In this document: one piece after another, positions 1-12,695 of the stretch
How the letters are laid out: every line of letters starts with the position of its first letter
How positions within the stretch are numbered: position 1 is the stretch's first letter
Source of the DNA: Glandiceps talaboti
Taxonomy: Eukaryota; Hemichordata; Enteropneusta; Spengelidae
NCBI RefSeq assembly: GCF_964340395.1
Contig: NC_135563.1
Location: forward strand, 18,588,151-18,652,150
Length of the DNA: 64,000 nt
Direction of reading: 5' to 3'
Position numbers and translations under genes: made by a program
Notes under the pieces: model-generated
Database searches by the model: none
The model's input: the letters and a program-made list of their open reading frames with translations, nothing else
What the model was told of the DNA's origin: nothing

Positions 1-1541
1 GGAGAGCAGAGAGCGAACAGAGATACTTCAATTGTGGATCAAAAGATAAAATCTGACATTGGTCGTATATAGACTATATAATGTTCATGTCGTATGTAAT
101 ATTATATTCTGTAAATGTAACATCACTGATCATGGAGGACAATACAGGTGGTCCATCCTTTCCCAATTTCTATTAATAGAGACGGTCATATAATTTGTAA
201 TTAATACTTATTGCCTTGCTATGCGGGCACTAATAGAGGTACATTTACCCTGAGGGCCGTGTGTTATAATTATATAGCAACTATTTCCCCGAGACTGGAA
301 GCTGGGGAAAGTAGTAGCCCTGGGCTGAAAGCCGATGGAAATAGTTGATACATAACAGTACAATTGCAAGGGGTAATATGACGTGTACTAGCACGAGAAT
401 AAGGCAAGACAATATTAGTGTTTTATAACGCTTCACATTCACAGGCACATATACTCAAATCATAATTAGGACTCCTGTGCTACATTAATAGTGCCCTATG
501 GAAAATAGAGAATGAATAATATCCGCCATTACATGTATATGCAAATTGAAGTCACTATGAGTCACTGAAACATACCACATGACACGATATAAACCAATCA
601 CTGAAGGTTGTATGAAATAAATGTGTTATCCTTTCACAGTTCGATCCACATGATAGTGTCTATATACCTAGAAAGCATATCTTGTATATTTCATGGGTAC
701 AGGTGAATGGTAAGGTAGCATCGCAGAGATAAAGTGCTCAACTAATAAGCCATCACCATTAACCTCAAATCTAATTTTTTTTCACGCCGGGTTACTATAC
801 CTCATAAATTATAACTGTTTTAATAATGTGATGAGAAAATAGCATGGATCCTTTCGTTCATCTGTACGATCTGCCTGACATTGGTAGCTTGATGAACCCC
901 CTCCTCATGCTCCTAGATTATGTACATGAAATGGCCACAGCCGCATGTAATAGTCCCAGGCTGTGTGACGTGTGACGTCATGCTATGTGGGTACGTCAGG
1001 GTGCAATTATATCAATCAAATACAAACCCAGACGCATTTTTGTACTTGAACTTGAAGGGAAAGAATCTAAGCACGTAGGTACGCTTTTATCAAGAAAAAA
1101 TTCAGTTCAGTGATGATCGATTTATTTGGGTCAAAAAGAGAAAAATATAAATCTAGAATAATAGTAATAGTTTGAAACAACGTCACTTCGCAAGCCACAC
1201 ACACAGACACCGAAGTAATATTCAAAGGTGAAAAAAAGTACGGAGTTAAACAGATTGTGGCATTTCACACAGTAATTTCAACCACCTTGAAACCTATGTG
1301 ACTGAAAAGAAAACTGATGAATCAGATGTAATGTCTGTTATCGAATGTCGTACAACAGAATTGTAATATCGATCCAGTATGTGTTTAACCCATATCAATT
1401 CACTAGGTAAACGAAAAGTTGATATTGCGTGGTTGTGTACGACATTACTACATCTATATATGGATTCCTAAGTAATTCTACAGACTGACTGCTTGGTTTT
1501 CAGCTCCAATGTAAGCAAACAACGACGTTGGCTACATTGTG

Positions 1542-1543
<2 letters not shown>

Positions 1544-1628
<85 letters not shown>
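1544..1628. repeat. (GA)n microsatellite with terminal G run
   Basis: About 38 uninterrupted GA dinucleotides followed by eight G. Its translations (SLSLSL and ERERER) are artefacts. Confidence 0.98.
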
Positions 1629-3316
1629 AGAGGAAGGAAATAAATGACACTAGTTACCAACGTAAAAACAAAATTAATAAATTGATGGCTATTTGATATG
1701 TGAGTGATGAATGGTAAGATTTATAATAAATTTCGTCATAGACGACTTGTTAAGATTACACAAAGATCGACATCACCACTTTGGCGCTATGTTCGTATCT
1801 AGTGGTGAGTCCTTATTTAGAGTTGTCTGATAGTACAAGAATTTTAGCCAAAGTTCCTAAATAAGAGACTTGAAAATTTGACCATGGTTTAATATCGAGT
1901 TTTATCTTTTCTTTAACCACACATCGTTATACTCAAATGTATACACGCACTAATAAAACGTGATGTGAAATTTGTGGTACTATATTTCATGGATATTTGT
2001 CGGCTGTCACGTGACATTCAGTGCTCTTTTGTAATCGTTTAAAGGTCGATATTTGTTGTCATTTTTATTCATATTGATTTTATGATTCTTAAATACATTA
2101 AGTAAATAATCTCGTTAGAGTTTCACGTGAGAAGTTCGTGCAATGTGATATTGGTTTAGGATGATATCCCAGAAATATGAAAGCTGAAAAATAGTAGTAT
2201 AGCAGTCTCAAATGGGCCGTAGGTCGCACTATTCCCTTGAACTTTCCAGTTTTGAAACGTATATCACGTATATTAGAACCCGTTCATAGTAGTGAAACTG
2301 TTGGCAAACATTACATTAAAATACAAGTAATTTCATTCTTTTTATACGACGCGTGACCTCTGACCCTTGATCAACGAGACGATCGAAACTAGACTTGAGA
2401 TGAGTGATTTTCAGAGCGTGAAAAGTAATCTTTTCCGGGGTTAAAAATATGCATAATTATTGTTATGGTGCATTTTTGTTCCCCGACTTTCTAGTAATAT
2501 AACTCTTCTCTAACAGGAATGAACTGACATCATGGTTATTAGATACTACTTTTGTGTGTAATGTTTTTGTATGTTTGGTCACTTTTAAAATAAAATCCTT
2601 TAGGCTAATTCAGTGATGAGAAATTTTACTGAAAGTAAGACTTGATTCAAGAGGAAAAAAAACATGTAAAATGTAGACACTATATCTTAATTTACACTGC
2701 AAAGCTTTTAAATATAGCAAGGCGAGATGAACTGTCCTTCAAGCGAAAATTACTATGTAACACGATAAATCTATTAAATTTACGATTGTATCTTGTTACG
2801 AATTTAGTTTATGCATGTAAATACCAATCATATTTTGATCTGATAATATCTAAATGGCTTCTGTAAATGAGTGGAAAAATTGAGAAAAAAATTAATCAAC
2901 TTGTACAAATGCTACAACACGAAATGAGTATATCGTTGTAAAAATAACGGACTGCAGGTTTACCCAAAGTCTGGCCTCCTCGTACACTCGCCACCAATTA
3001 CGTTCAATCGATTTTGGTAATTTTATTAAATTATCCGTAGATAACACATTTCCCCTGACTTGGTTGTAGACATACCGAGCAAATTACAAATCGTGTATTT
3101 AAATACCAAACAGCGCTATTTCAAGTCTAACTAATTAATTAATGTATATCCGTAATGGTTTAGTTGCAATATATCTACTCTCCAGCTGACAAGCTTGGAA
3201 TACGAATTAACGTTTAGTACTTCGCTGTTAGCTAATTTAGTAACATGTAAAATGCATGCCAGGTAGTACAGCTCTAAAATATATGCAACATCTCGCTCGC
3301 CAACACTGAAAGTGAA

Positions 3317-3354
3317 CTCTCGCTCTCTCTCTCTCTCTCGCTCTCTCGCTCTCC
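3317..3354. repeat. (CT)n / GAGA-type tract
   Basis: Interrupted CTCTCT run with periodic CG steps, about 95 bp upstream of a TATTTAAA box. GAGA tracts can mark open promoters in invertebrates, and a role here is inference. Confidence 0.8.
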
Positions 3355-3445
3355 TGGATATACAGTTGACCATTCATGGTCGTCAGACTGCTTACGTAGG
3401 TTGGCGATTAGTTTCCGGTCACTGTCGTTGTTACGTTGTATTTGG

Positions 3446-3453
3446 TATTTAAA
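3446..3453 (+). promoter_or_regulatory. Candidate TATA-like box TATTTAAA
   Basis: Lies in CpG-normal sequence just after a GAGA tract and about 230 bp before a consensus splice donor. A start site about 30 bp downstream (near 3476-3483, ACGTTCACAAAC) would fit. Promoter function is inferred from arrangement only. Confidence 0.25.
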
Positions 3454-3475
3454 CACCTGTGAAATATAACACAAC

Positions 3476-3681
3476 GTTCACAAACACTGTTGTGAGTTGC
3501 AGTAGAACTCTGCAAAGTACAAAACTTAAACAACTCAGGTATTGCGAACAGGCGTCGTTTTCAGCAATACGACAGTGAAGTGTTATCTCTATTTTACTAC
3601 TGTAACACGGTCTCCGGCCTGCTCCAGCCACCACTGCCTCACAACACCAAACATCGCAGTTGGACGATAATCCATTTACAC
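3476..3681 (+). other. Candidate non-coding first exon (distal) ending at a consensus donor
   Basis: Sequence richer in C and CpG than its surroundings ends in TTACAC|GTAAGTAT at 3682, one of the best donors in the 5' part of the window. SLC5A7 needs a non-coding exon upstream of 29,964, and this is one candidate. The 26-kb distance is of the same order as the known 25.7-kb intron. There is no transcript evidence. Confidence 0.2.
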
Positions 3682-5636
3682 GTAAGTATCCATCCTATGT
3701 CTTTAGTTGCATATTTAAAAGATGAAAATAACAATAACAAAGGCAAAGGTATAGGGAAAATTTAGACACAAATTTAGTTTTCAAAAAGCAGTATCGATGA
3801 CATACCGCTGGTATGGTATATCTTTTGTCCAAAAAAACCTTCGTATTTGATACCTCACGTAAGATACAGTGAGTCTGATACAGTTCTGATTTGCGGGATG
3901 GATTCTTAAATCCTCTCCAACTTGTTCTGTGTGTAGGTGTGTATGTGTGACTGCATGGACTTTGCCTGTTAGACAGCCTGGTATGTACTCTGTAAACTCG
4001 AGTGAACAGGATTACTATACTGTAGAAAGTGAAGGAAACAAATTCATAAAACATGACAATAGTTTCTTGCTTCTATTCAAATAACTTCGTTTAAAAAAAA
4101 AAAGTTTGTAGTTCATTAATTTAGCCTTTTTATGGCACTTACGGTATAGTCCGTTTAATTTCTCGAGGTATAAAATATGGAAGGATGATACTAGTAGGAG
4201 TGTAATTTCAGGAAATATTTTGATATCTCGGGGTAATTTCGTTAAACTAAGCTTGTGGGATGCCGTTCATACTGATATTTCCTAAACAGTAACTTTAGCA
4301 TATTTTGAATTGTTAGTCGTAGTAAATTTGCACAACAATACAAAATTAATGTAGGTATCAATGCCGTTGTAGTCTGTCGTCTATCCCAGACCAAACGTAG
4401 CTTTTATTTGAGTCCAAAGTGACATTAACATTCTTCAACATACTTTTCCATCGACCACTGAATGAAAATGAAGTCGAATCGGAGCTTTGTGTGCTCTAGA
4501 TTATTTTAATACTGAGTTCATTTTACCCAGTGGACCATTTATGGAACTATTATTAGTAGCATAGTACCGGACGTGACGTAAGCTTTAACTAGCATCTTTA
4601 TCATTTAAAAAAATCCCCAGTTGTTTGTTTAACATATTCTGTCACAAAGACTATAGTTATGTGTTTACTGTAAACAAAAAAATGTGTCTTCCATACTCTA
4701 CCGCAGTTTTTTTCATTTTTACTTTTCGTTTACTGTTTTTAAACTAAAAGTGCATGTGTCCGTCAAGAACTATGGATTGGCAAAACGTTTGAGTACAGTC
4801 TACACTCAAAATAAACGTTTGGGTTACTCAGATGAACACCTCGAAAATACATCAAATAATTTGAGATTTTCAAGTATTGAAAATGTCTGAATAAATGTTG
4901 CGACGCTGTTTTCAATTTCGGCAATTAATGACCACAGCTTGAAAAGTTCCCCATGCCATGTGCGTGTACCTGTCATGGCTCGCATTGGTACTCTGGCCCG
5001 TACTCATAGCCAGCCACTATTTCGTGACGTTTCCACAGAAACACATCAAATTATTTAATTTTCTAACTGTCATTTCCTCATAGGAAATCGATAACTCTTG
5101 ATCACACAAACACCGTTCATTCTCCAATGTGACATTAACAATTTATATGACATTTTTCATCGATATATTGAATACACTGTATTAATATACGAGTCCCGAT
5201 GTGTGCAGTGTTTATTTTACGAATTTTCATCAATTATTTTGACTGAGGATATAGCAGGTGGGATAAACTAAGTGTCGTGATGTTTTCAGTCATTGTTAAT
5301 TAATCCTATTTATCACAGGAAGACCACCATATTGCTCCTAATTGAAACTGTCGGAAGTAAATCAATAAACTTAATATATATTAGGTCGATATGGGTTGCG
5401 TTTTGACATGATAAAACAGGAACCAAACTTACACATACTACTTCATTATAATAAGCTATATATATAATTTCATTGTTCCTTATAAACGAAAACGAATGTA
5501 TGATTCTCAAATTAAAGTCCGCATTATTTTCAGTCTGTTCACTACACGTGCAGTGGTAGTTTTCTACGATCTATCTCTAAGGGCCCGAAAAGAAATGTAA
5601 TACACGTACTGCATCATTAATTGTAATATGATTTGT

Positions 5637-5828
<192 letters not shown>

Positions 5829-6540
5829 TAATTTTCTCGGGCCGCTGCCTCTACAAGTCTAGAGACCGTTCCCTTGATTGATTTCGGCTAGGCTATGTTC
5901 TCTCAACACTTCAAAGGACATATCCCGAAATTAACCTTGCAGTGCTTGCGTAGCTTGTGGGTCTGTAACTCGATTCTGCCTGTTTGTTGTCACTCAACTC
6001 CAGTGTCGGAGTGATTAACAGTCTGTCTGAAGTCACACACACGACAAGTAGGGCTAACCATGTAACATAAACAAAGCAAAAGGGTCGTGACTAGATATAT
6101 TGATAACACGTTTGGTAAGACGTAAGACGTTCTTGGATGACAGAACCGAGACATGTTTTTATCTCATTTGACAACCTTACTAGTACAATTTGTCACTTAC
6201 TTCGGACTGTGAAGATTCGTGAAACACACCCTGGGTCAGCATTCACTTCAACTTTCATTTCTTTCGTTCTCCCTGCGACGAATAGATATAAAAAGCTTGC
6301 ATGATATGGTCTCACGACCTGAACGAAGCCCGAAATTCACATCCATTCGACAAAAAAAATACACATTGGAGATAAATAAAATAGATAAAATGTACTTATT
6401 ACCGATAAAAAAAAACTAATATAAGACTACATTGAAGTATTTGCACAGACATAACACATTGTGAATTATGATTGACATTTACCATATGTGTATGTGTATG
6501 TAGACAGACAGTTCGGGCAGACAGACGTGGGTCTACGATT

Positions 6541-6744
6541 ATACATACATACATACATACATACATACATACATACATACATACATACATACATACATAC
6601 ATACATACATACATACATACATGCGCATGCATGCATGCATGCATGCATGCATACATACATACATACATACATACATACATACATACATACATACATACAT
6701 ACATACATACATACATACATACATACATACATACATACATACAT
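6541..6744. repeat. (CATA)n microsatellite with a (CATG)n-type core
   Basis: Some 20 CATA units, then a core of ATGC/GCAT units at about 6622-6650, then more than 20 CATA units. The interrupted core (ATGCGCATGCATGCATGC) is palindromic. All frames are open, which explains the long spurious ORFs. Confidence 0.98.
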
Positions 6745-7100
6745 AAGTGATTTGCTATTTTTATGGAAGAGGAAATTGAACCTTTTTGCATTACTACTAT
6801 AGGCCTATAAAGTTGTTCCATAAATACTTTATGTTCAACCGTACCCGGAGGCCTATGCATATATGTTTACTAGTATCTCTGTATATTTGGATTTTGTATG
6901 TTTATCCTTTATCTTCAAACCATAATTTTCAGACTGCATCATTATCCACGTGTTTTACGTGTATAAAGAAGTATGTATGTAGTCAAACCCTGCACCGTCG
7001 TGAGTGCAATTACTTTTGTAAAGAAAAAAAATCCCGCCAAAAGTGAAAGTTGTCGGATAACCTTATGAATAATTCATGACCTATTTATGGCTGTCCTTAC

Positions 7101-7860
7101 TATGCAAATTTACAAGGCTTGCATGCAAGTGCTTTGCATACTTCGAATGAACGGCTGGCGCTGGATGAACGCACACGATGTACTAGTACCTCGAAGTTTC
7201 TAGTGATTTATCATGATGGATATATGCTGAGTGAACATTATACGTTCTGTGAAGGTTAGTGCAGCAAAACGAGTGAACTGTAAGCACCAGAACAGGCCAA
7301 AAACTTATGTTGGTTGTAGTTGAACTAGCGTCTGACGTGTTTGATTGTCATCGCAGCTGCATTACAGTGCAGAATGTACGCACGTTTTGTATTGATCAAC
7401 ATGAACAAACACCCACCACGTGGGTACACGGTCTGTGTAGATTTCCTAACGATTGTTACAGACCGCGAAGTTTGATTTTGATCGACTGTACTAACGTTAT
7501 TCATGGTAAACTAGTCTGTGCTCTCGATCGTTGTCTTAGCAGTTTATCTTTCACTGATTTCTGTGTGAACATGCGATGCTTTTGTCATCTTACATAACGC
7601 CGGTCGTACGGTACAGCTTACACCGTTTAGCCATGAACAAAAGTCGATCGTTGCACAGAAATCATTATCCTCCGTATCAGAATAACACATTGTCCATAGA
7701 ACACTCCCATTTGAAAATAGAAATGTATACTATAAGTAAAGTAAAATTGTATTTATGATGTCGATGTTGTACGGAGTTCAAACGAGCTTTTATAGTCGAG
7801 TCCTGCTTGCATACGTCCCTCGTATAAAGTTCTAAGCGAAACGCATGCACCGTTTGCAAG
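7101..7860. other. CpG-normal segment ending at a sharp CpG boundary
   Basis: More than 30 CpG lie in this 760 bp, for example GACCGCGAAG, CTCGATCGTTG and ACGCCGGTCGTACGG. CpG then falls to roughly one per several hundred bases after about 7,860. A 96-codon open frame (7307-7597) has no recognisable family and may be chance. Likely the edge of an unmethylated domain, possibly regulatory. Confidence 0.55.
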
Positions 7861-9250
7861 CAGGCTAAACAAGAAACTTAAGTTGCAATGAAACCAACTG
7901 CAAGGGTGATATTTACTTTTGTAGAATATACACCATGTACTTCCATGGAATGATTACCAAATATAGTAGCCTACTGTATTACCTTATAAGTTATTAACTC
8001 GGTTTATTTCTGTAACCTAGTTAACACTCCTCAAAATAAGTCCAACCATGTAATTAAAGTTAAGTTTGTTTTGTAATCCCCTAACCTAATACAACTGAAA
8101 CCTTGGAGTGCCATTCCATCCATAGCAAAATATCCATATCCAAGTACACCCAGTTTGATACTAAAAGGATCTGCAGGAAAAATTTCAATCACATTAAATT
8201 TTGCATATTAGATGCTCTTTTATGGGGCCACTATTAAACCTTGACCTGGCTTTAGGTGACCAAAGTGTGTTATTGCATGCCAATTTATTAAATGCAAAGC
8301 ACAGCAGTGGAACTGATACCTCTCAACTTCTTGACTATGCAGTGACCTTTGAGTGAGCAAAATATTTTCTTCATTGCAGTACTATCTCTCCAATGCCTCT
8401 GCCTGTAGACACTATATTGGTGTTATACATGTGAACAAATTGATTCTACGAGATTTTAATAAATGTGTTGATTCTCTCATATACTTTTTCCTTATAGGAT
8501 TACACAGACCAGTTTAATACTTGTCTGTGGTTATTAGTACAATGATTTTATATCATATGCATGTACAGAGTGTAGAGATGCCAACAGAAATGTTATTTTT
8601 CCATCATACCAGGATTTTCAAAATTTGTTGGCAGTGGTCAGAATTTAAAAAAAAAGGAAATCACTAAAAAGATGTTGTGTTGTAGTGTAAGTTCTGAAAC
8701 AGTTTGTTGTTAATATAATACAATGCAGTGCTTCAGCGCTGTCATTTTTGAGAATTTTCTTGCTTGAAAAAGTTCTTGAAGGATGAAAGTTCACCAACAC
8801 TTAATACAATTATATGAAATTAGTGAAATTAATGTATGACATGTTTCTTGTTTAATGCAAAAAAATGTTGAGATGAACTCAGCTGTGAAAATATTTGATA
8901 TTGGAGACTGAAATTGAATCTAAATCTCCCATGAAAAGTGTGAACTATCCTTCCATCAAATATCTCACTAAAAATGTTGAAGTCACAGAGTCAGTGTCAT
9001 TATAAATGTCTGTACACATATTTTATGAAGATCTACATGTCCAACATGTCACTCTGTAATGCTTTAAGTTACTCTAAAAAAAATATTTGTATTTTGAAGT
9101 TTAGTTGAAATTTTTTATGAAATATTTACAAAATATTGTAACAACCTATTTTTTTGTACTAAAACAAGTAATAAGTATCATACAAAAATTCACATATCAG
9201 AACATATCAGAAACAGTTTTCAAAAGTTTTTGTTTGATCATGTGGTCATG

Positions 9251-9263
9251 TGACCTTTGACCT
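9251..9263 (-). promoter_or_regulatory. Perfect DR1-type nuclear-receptor element
   Basis: TGACCTTTGACCT reads AGGTCA-A-AGGTCA on the minus strand, the direct repeat with one-base spacing bound by RXR, HNF4 and PPAR-type receptors. Similar TGACCTNTGACC words recur elsewhere in the window, so it may also be a repeat fragment. Confidence 0.4.
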
Positions 9264-9663
9264 TTAGTCAGCTGACTAGATTGAAACTGATCAACATCAC
9301 AGCTGTTGTCTCGTTTTAGTGTCACTGTTAGAACTAAGAAGTATAAAATTTTCTCCTTTAAAATTAAATTCTTTATTGTGCAATGTTGTATTTAAGAATT
9401 AAACTATAGACAAATTAAGTTTTGTAATCTGTAAATTAAATAAATCAACTTAGGAATCACAAGTGTAAAAAAAAGTTATGGAATATTTAGAAATGATATA
9501 ATAGACATGTGTCATTTGTCCCATGAATACACTTTGCCCCCTTAGATTAATCCATGTCTATCATTGCAAGTATAGCACAAGCAGTATTGATCAAATTGCA
9601 TGAGTGATTATCAAAAATTGTTCAAATGTTTCAACTACTGATAGAGGTCAAATAATTGATGGA

Positions 9664-10060
9664 CTACTCCTGGGGGTGGGGGCAGTACCAGTGACCAGCT
9701 CTGGTAGGGGAGTGTGGCCAGTGCTGGAAACTCCAGGCCCCATTTTAGACCCACTTTGACCAAAAATCAATACCCCATTTTAAGACCATCACATGTTTTT
9801 AAAAGATGAAAGTTTAGCTAACTACATTTTCCTAAAGAAGGCAACAGTTTGGGGCAATATTAAAAAAAATGGCCTTTATGATTTGGTAAAGGACAATGGA
9901 CCACATTTTAGGCCAAGCAAAATTGAAAATAAAGCAAAGTGGACTCTGTTTTAGACTCTTCAGCCCATTTTAGACTAGAAAAAGCATCCCAAAGGGTGGC
10001 ACATATATTAGTCAAATAAGGGGAGTGCCCCCCCCCCCCCCCCCTCCTCCGGGAGACTAC
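9664..10060. repeat. Dispersed repeat bounded by G run and C run, copy 1
   Basis: Opens with CTCCTGGGGGTGGGGGCAGT and closes with a 17-C run and CTCCTCCGGGAG, so the ends are inverted. Internal words CCCATTTTAGACC and GTGGCACATATA recur. The same order is seen at 35031-35485. No coding capacity is seen. Confidence 0.8.
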
Positions 10061-10169
10061 TGAGGGTTATGAAATAATATTTCAGTTGTAAAACCTGGCT
10101 ATACATTTATAATGCTGGAAACTTGACAAAGATCTATGGATCTCAGTGAAATACTAGTACCAATTGTGT

Positions 10170-10233
10170 TAGTCTAGTTCCTATATGGTATCGTTACCAT
10201 TTACACTTGAGACCACATTGGCATCCAAGACTA
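10170..10233 (+). repeat. Small TIR element (TAGTCTAG...CCAAGACTA), copy A
   Basis: 64 bp. Begins TAGTCTAGTTCCTATATGG and ends CATTGGCATCCAAGACTA. Same family as the elements at 12.4, 14.35 and 16.23 kb. Too short to be autonomous. Confidence 0.75.
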
Positions 10234-11540
10234 CCACTATGCAAACTATGTGGTTGAAAGGATCTATACTGGAATCTAGTCAAGCTAATTATGTAACTGT
10301 TGTATACATGTTAAACTGAATGGTTTTGACAGGAACATTATTGCTCTTTTCACATGTCAAGCCTGAGAACAAACTGCAAGTTACATAACGAATTAAAGAC
10401 ATGGCATTACATTTGTGAAAAGGTCCAACTATAAACTCATAAAAAGTAAGGAGTTAAAGGCTGTGACTCAATCTCAGGTTTTCAAATTGTCCTGTCAGTA
10501 GAACCAATCGAAAGGTTTAAGTCTGTTCTTTTGTTCTGGATCAACTTTTTCAGTGAACTCTAACAACTATCTTTCACTAAATAAATTTTAACCTTAATTG
10601 AAACTTAGCCACTACATTCACCTAAGCCTGTTTACTTTCTGTTGAGATACATCATTAGCTGATCATACCTCCTAGCGTAGCCCTTGTATGTTCCCTTTGT
10701 GTTAAGAAAAATTTCAAATGCGGATTCATGTAGCTACACCTCCAAAAAGTCATTATCATGGCTGTCCAGCACCCACATAAACATATGTAAATAGCATCAT
10801 CTGCATGTATGTAAATTACCACGTCGTGTATAGTAATGTACTTACATACTGATTCATTTGAATAAATAAGGAAAGTCTGACTTACAAGTTGTCATGGTTG
10901 AAGGGACTGCACACTCTCATTGACCAGGCTATTTGGGCAAAAATTTAATTCATTATGATCAATTTTGACAATGTACATGTAATACAAGCTGGAGAATATG
11001 AGGGCTAGGACTTCTGAGTAGGAGGTGGTATTAAACCATGTTATAATATATGTATCTTGACAGCACAGTAGACAGACTAACATTGACCATGCAGGAATCC
11101 ATATTGTCTTGTTCTACAGTATTAACCAGGGGGTGGGGGGATGGGGGGTGGGTTATTCACACAATAGTTTATACTTCTGGCCATTGTTTTTTTGAAAGAT
11201 GATATGGTTAGGTAGATATAAAACCAAGTATTAAAATATGGATTCCAGGGTACTTATGTATAATCATAGATAATAGAAGGGGATTGTGTATATATGTATG
11301 GTAAAATATTCAGACTTTTCATTTGATGATGAATATCCCCATAACATTCCTGATTGGTGAATTTATATCATACATCACCTGTTCAAACACCAATCAAATT
11401 ACAGTATTGATTTATAGTATACATGTTCTGATGACAGGTGCACGGTTTTATGTCCACCACATATACCTTATATCAATAGTTATTTACACACTATGAACAT
11501 TTGAAATAGTTCTTCTAAAATGCCCATGCACTAACGAAAT

Positions 11541-11606
11541 ACTGTTAACCTAGGTATTTTTGCCACTAGAAAAGTGTGCGATTTTACAGTCTTCAGCTAT
11601 TTTTAT
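11541..11606 (+). repeat. Partial copy of the ACTGTAAACCTGG element
   Basis: Begins ACTGTTAACCTAGGTATTT and aligns for about 65 bp with the left half of the complete element at 31425-31629 (shared TTTTTRCCACTRGAAAA and TCTTCAGC words). The right end is not found. Confidence 0.55.
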
Positions 11607-12390
11607 CCGGCAATAGTATATGTGACATGCAACAAATTTTTCAGTCTAATGCCCAGAATGGTGACATTGATTTTCCTAATTAGCATATTAATACATACAG
11701 ATGTACATCATAATTTGTCATGGATGTTTGTGAAATGGAAACTTTTTTGTGTTCATTCCATTTATTCTTGAAAATTAACAGCAACACTGTGTCATTTAAA
11801 AGGTGACACTTTTGAATTGTTTACATCAAATATTCCCAGTAACTGTTGAAATTTATTAATACATGTATGTGTACTGTTCTGAAATGGTGATTTCAGTGAG
11901 TACAATGTACATACAGGCACCTTTTACTGACCAATCACAAGGCTACAATTTGATCATGTGATGTTGGTAAAACTGATGACTGAGCAAGCTCTAATTGTAC
12001 TACAGCAGACATACATGTACATACATTTCGTTGTTCTAGTGATACTTCAGAGTGAAACGTGATATGTAGATTAAAATTCTTAATATTACCTATTAACAAT
12101 TAAATAGAAATAATCCCATATAATTCAACTACACTGTCATAGAAGTGATTACAAAGATAAATGGTTTATTTATAAATAGATACATGGTCTCCCTAGATGA
12201 CTTTTATTAGTGTATGGAGACTACTAATAAAAGGAATTTTTTTTTAAAAAGTTCGACATTTTCCTTTACAGAACTAAAAATGAATAACAAACACAAAACT
12301 TTTGAAGAATATGAGACTTCAAAAAAAAAATCTTCGAGGAATAGTGCCAGTCTAAGATGGTGTGGCACATACATGTAGTCTATTAAAAAG

Positions 12391-12695
12391 TAGTCTAGTC
12401 CCTCCACAGTATCGTTACGATTTACACCTCCACTTAGTCTAGTTCCTACACGGTATCGTTACGATTTACACCTCCACTCACAGTCTAGTTCCTACACGGT
12501 ATCGTTACGATTTACACCTCCACTCACAGTCTAGTTCCTACACGGTATCGTTACGATTTACACCTCCACTCACAGTCTAGTTCGTACACGGTATCGTTAC
12601 GATTTACACCTCCACTCACAGTCTAGTTCCTACACGGTATCGTTACGATTTACACCTCCACTCACAGTTAGAGACCACATTGGTATCCAGACTAG
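12391..12695 (+). repeat. TIR element copy B with internal 46-bp minisatellite
   Basis: Six tandem units start at 12392, 12436, 12482, 12528, 12574 and 12620 (period 46, first 44). Each contains CACGGTATCGTTACGATTTA. The array is bounded by the TIR ends TAGTCTAG (12391) and CCAGACTA (12687-12694), as in the single-unit copies. The units are nearly identical and keep three CpG each in otherwise CpG-poor DNA. Confidence 0.9.

Larger units (their letters stand above)
1..3445. other. 5' flank without recognised gene
   Basis: No ORF of recognisable family. CpG frequency is ordinary (roughly one to two per 60 bp), unlike the sequence after 7.86 kb. Holds the (GA)n array at 1544-1628; the rest is AT-rich unique-looking sequence. 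Confidence 0.7.

Noticed and set aside
1468-1696. Open frames encoding SLSLSL or ERERER across 1.5-1.7 kb
   Set aside because: They are translations of the (GA)n microsatellite with no splice or start context.
6399-6860. Long overlapping open frames ([16 protein letters not shown])
   Set aside because: The (CATA)n array has no stop codons in any frame; not genes.
7307-7597. 96-codon plus-strand ORF in CpG-normal sequence
   Set aside because: No domain or family recognised, no conserved pattern, and this length can arise by chance here; kept only as part of the regional note.
12391-12695. Regular 46-bp repeats considered as a CRISPR array
   Set aside because: The units are contiguous with no unique spacers, and the genome is eukaryotic.
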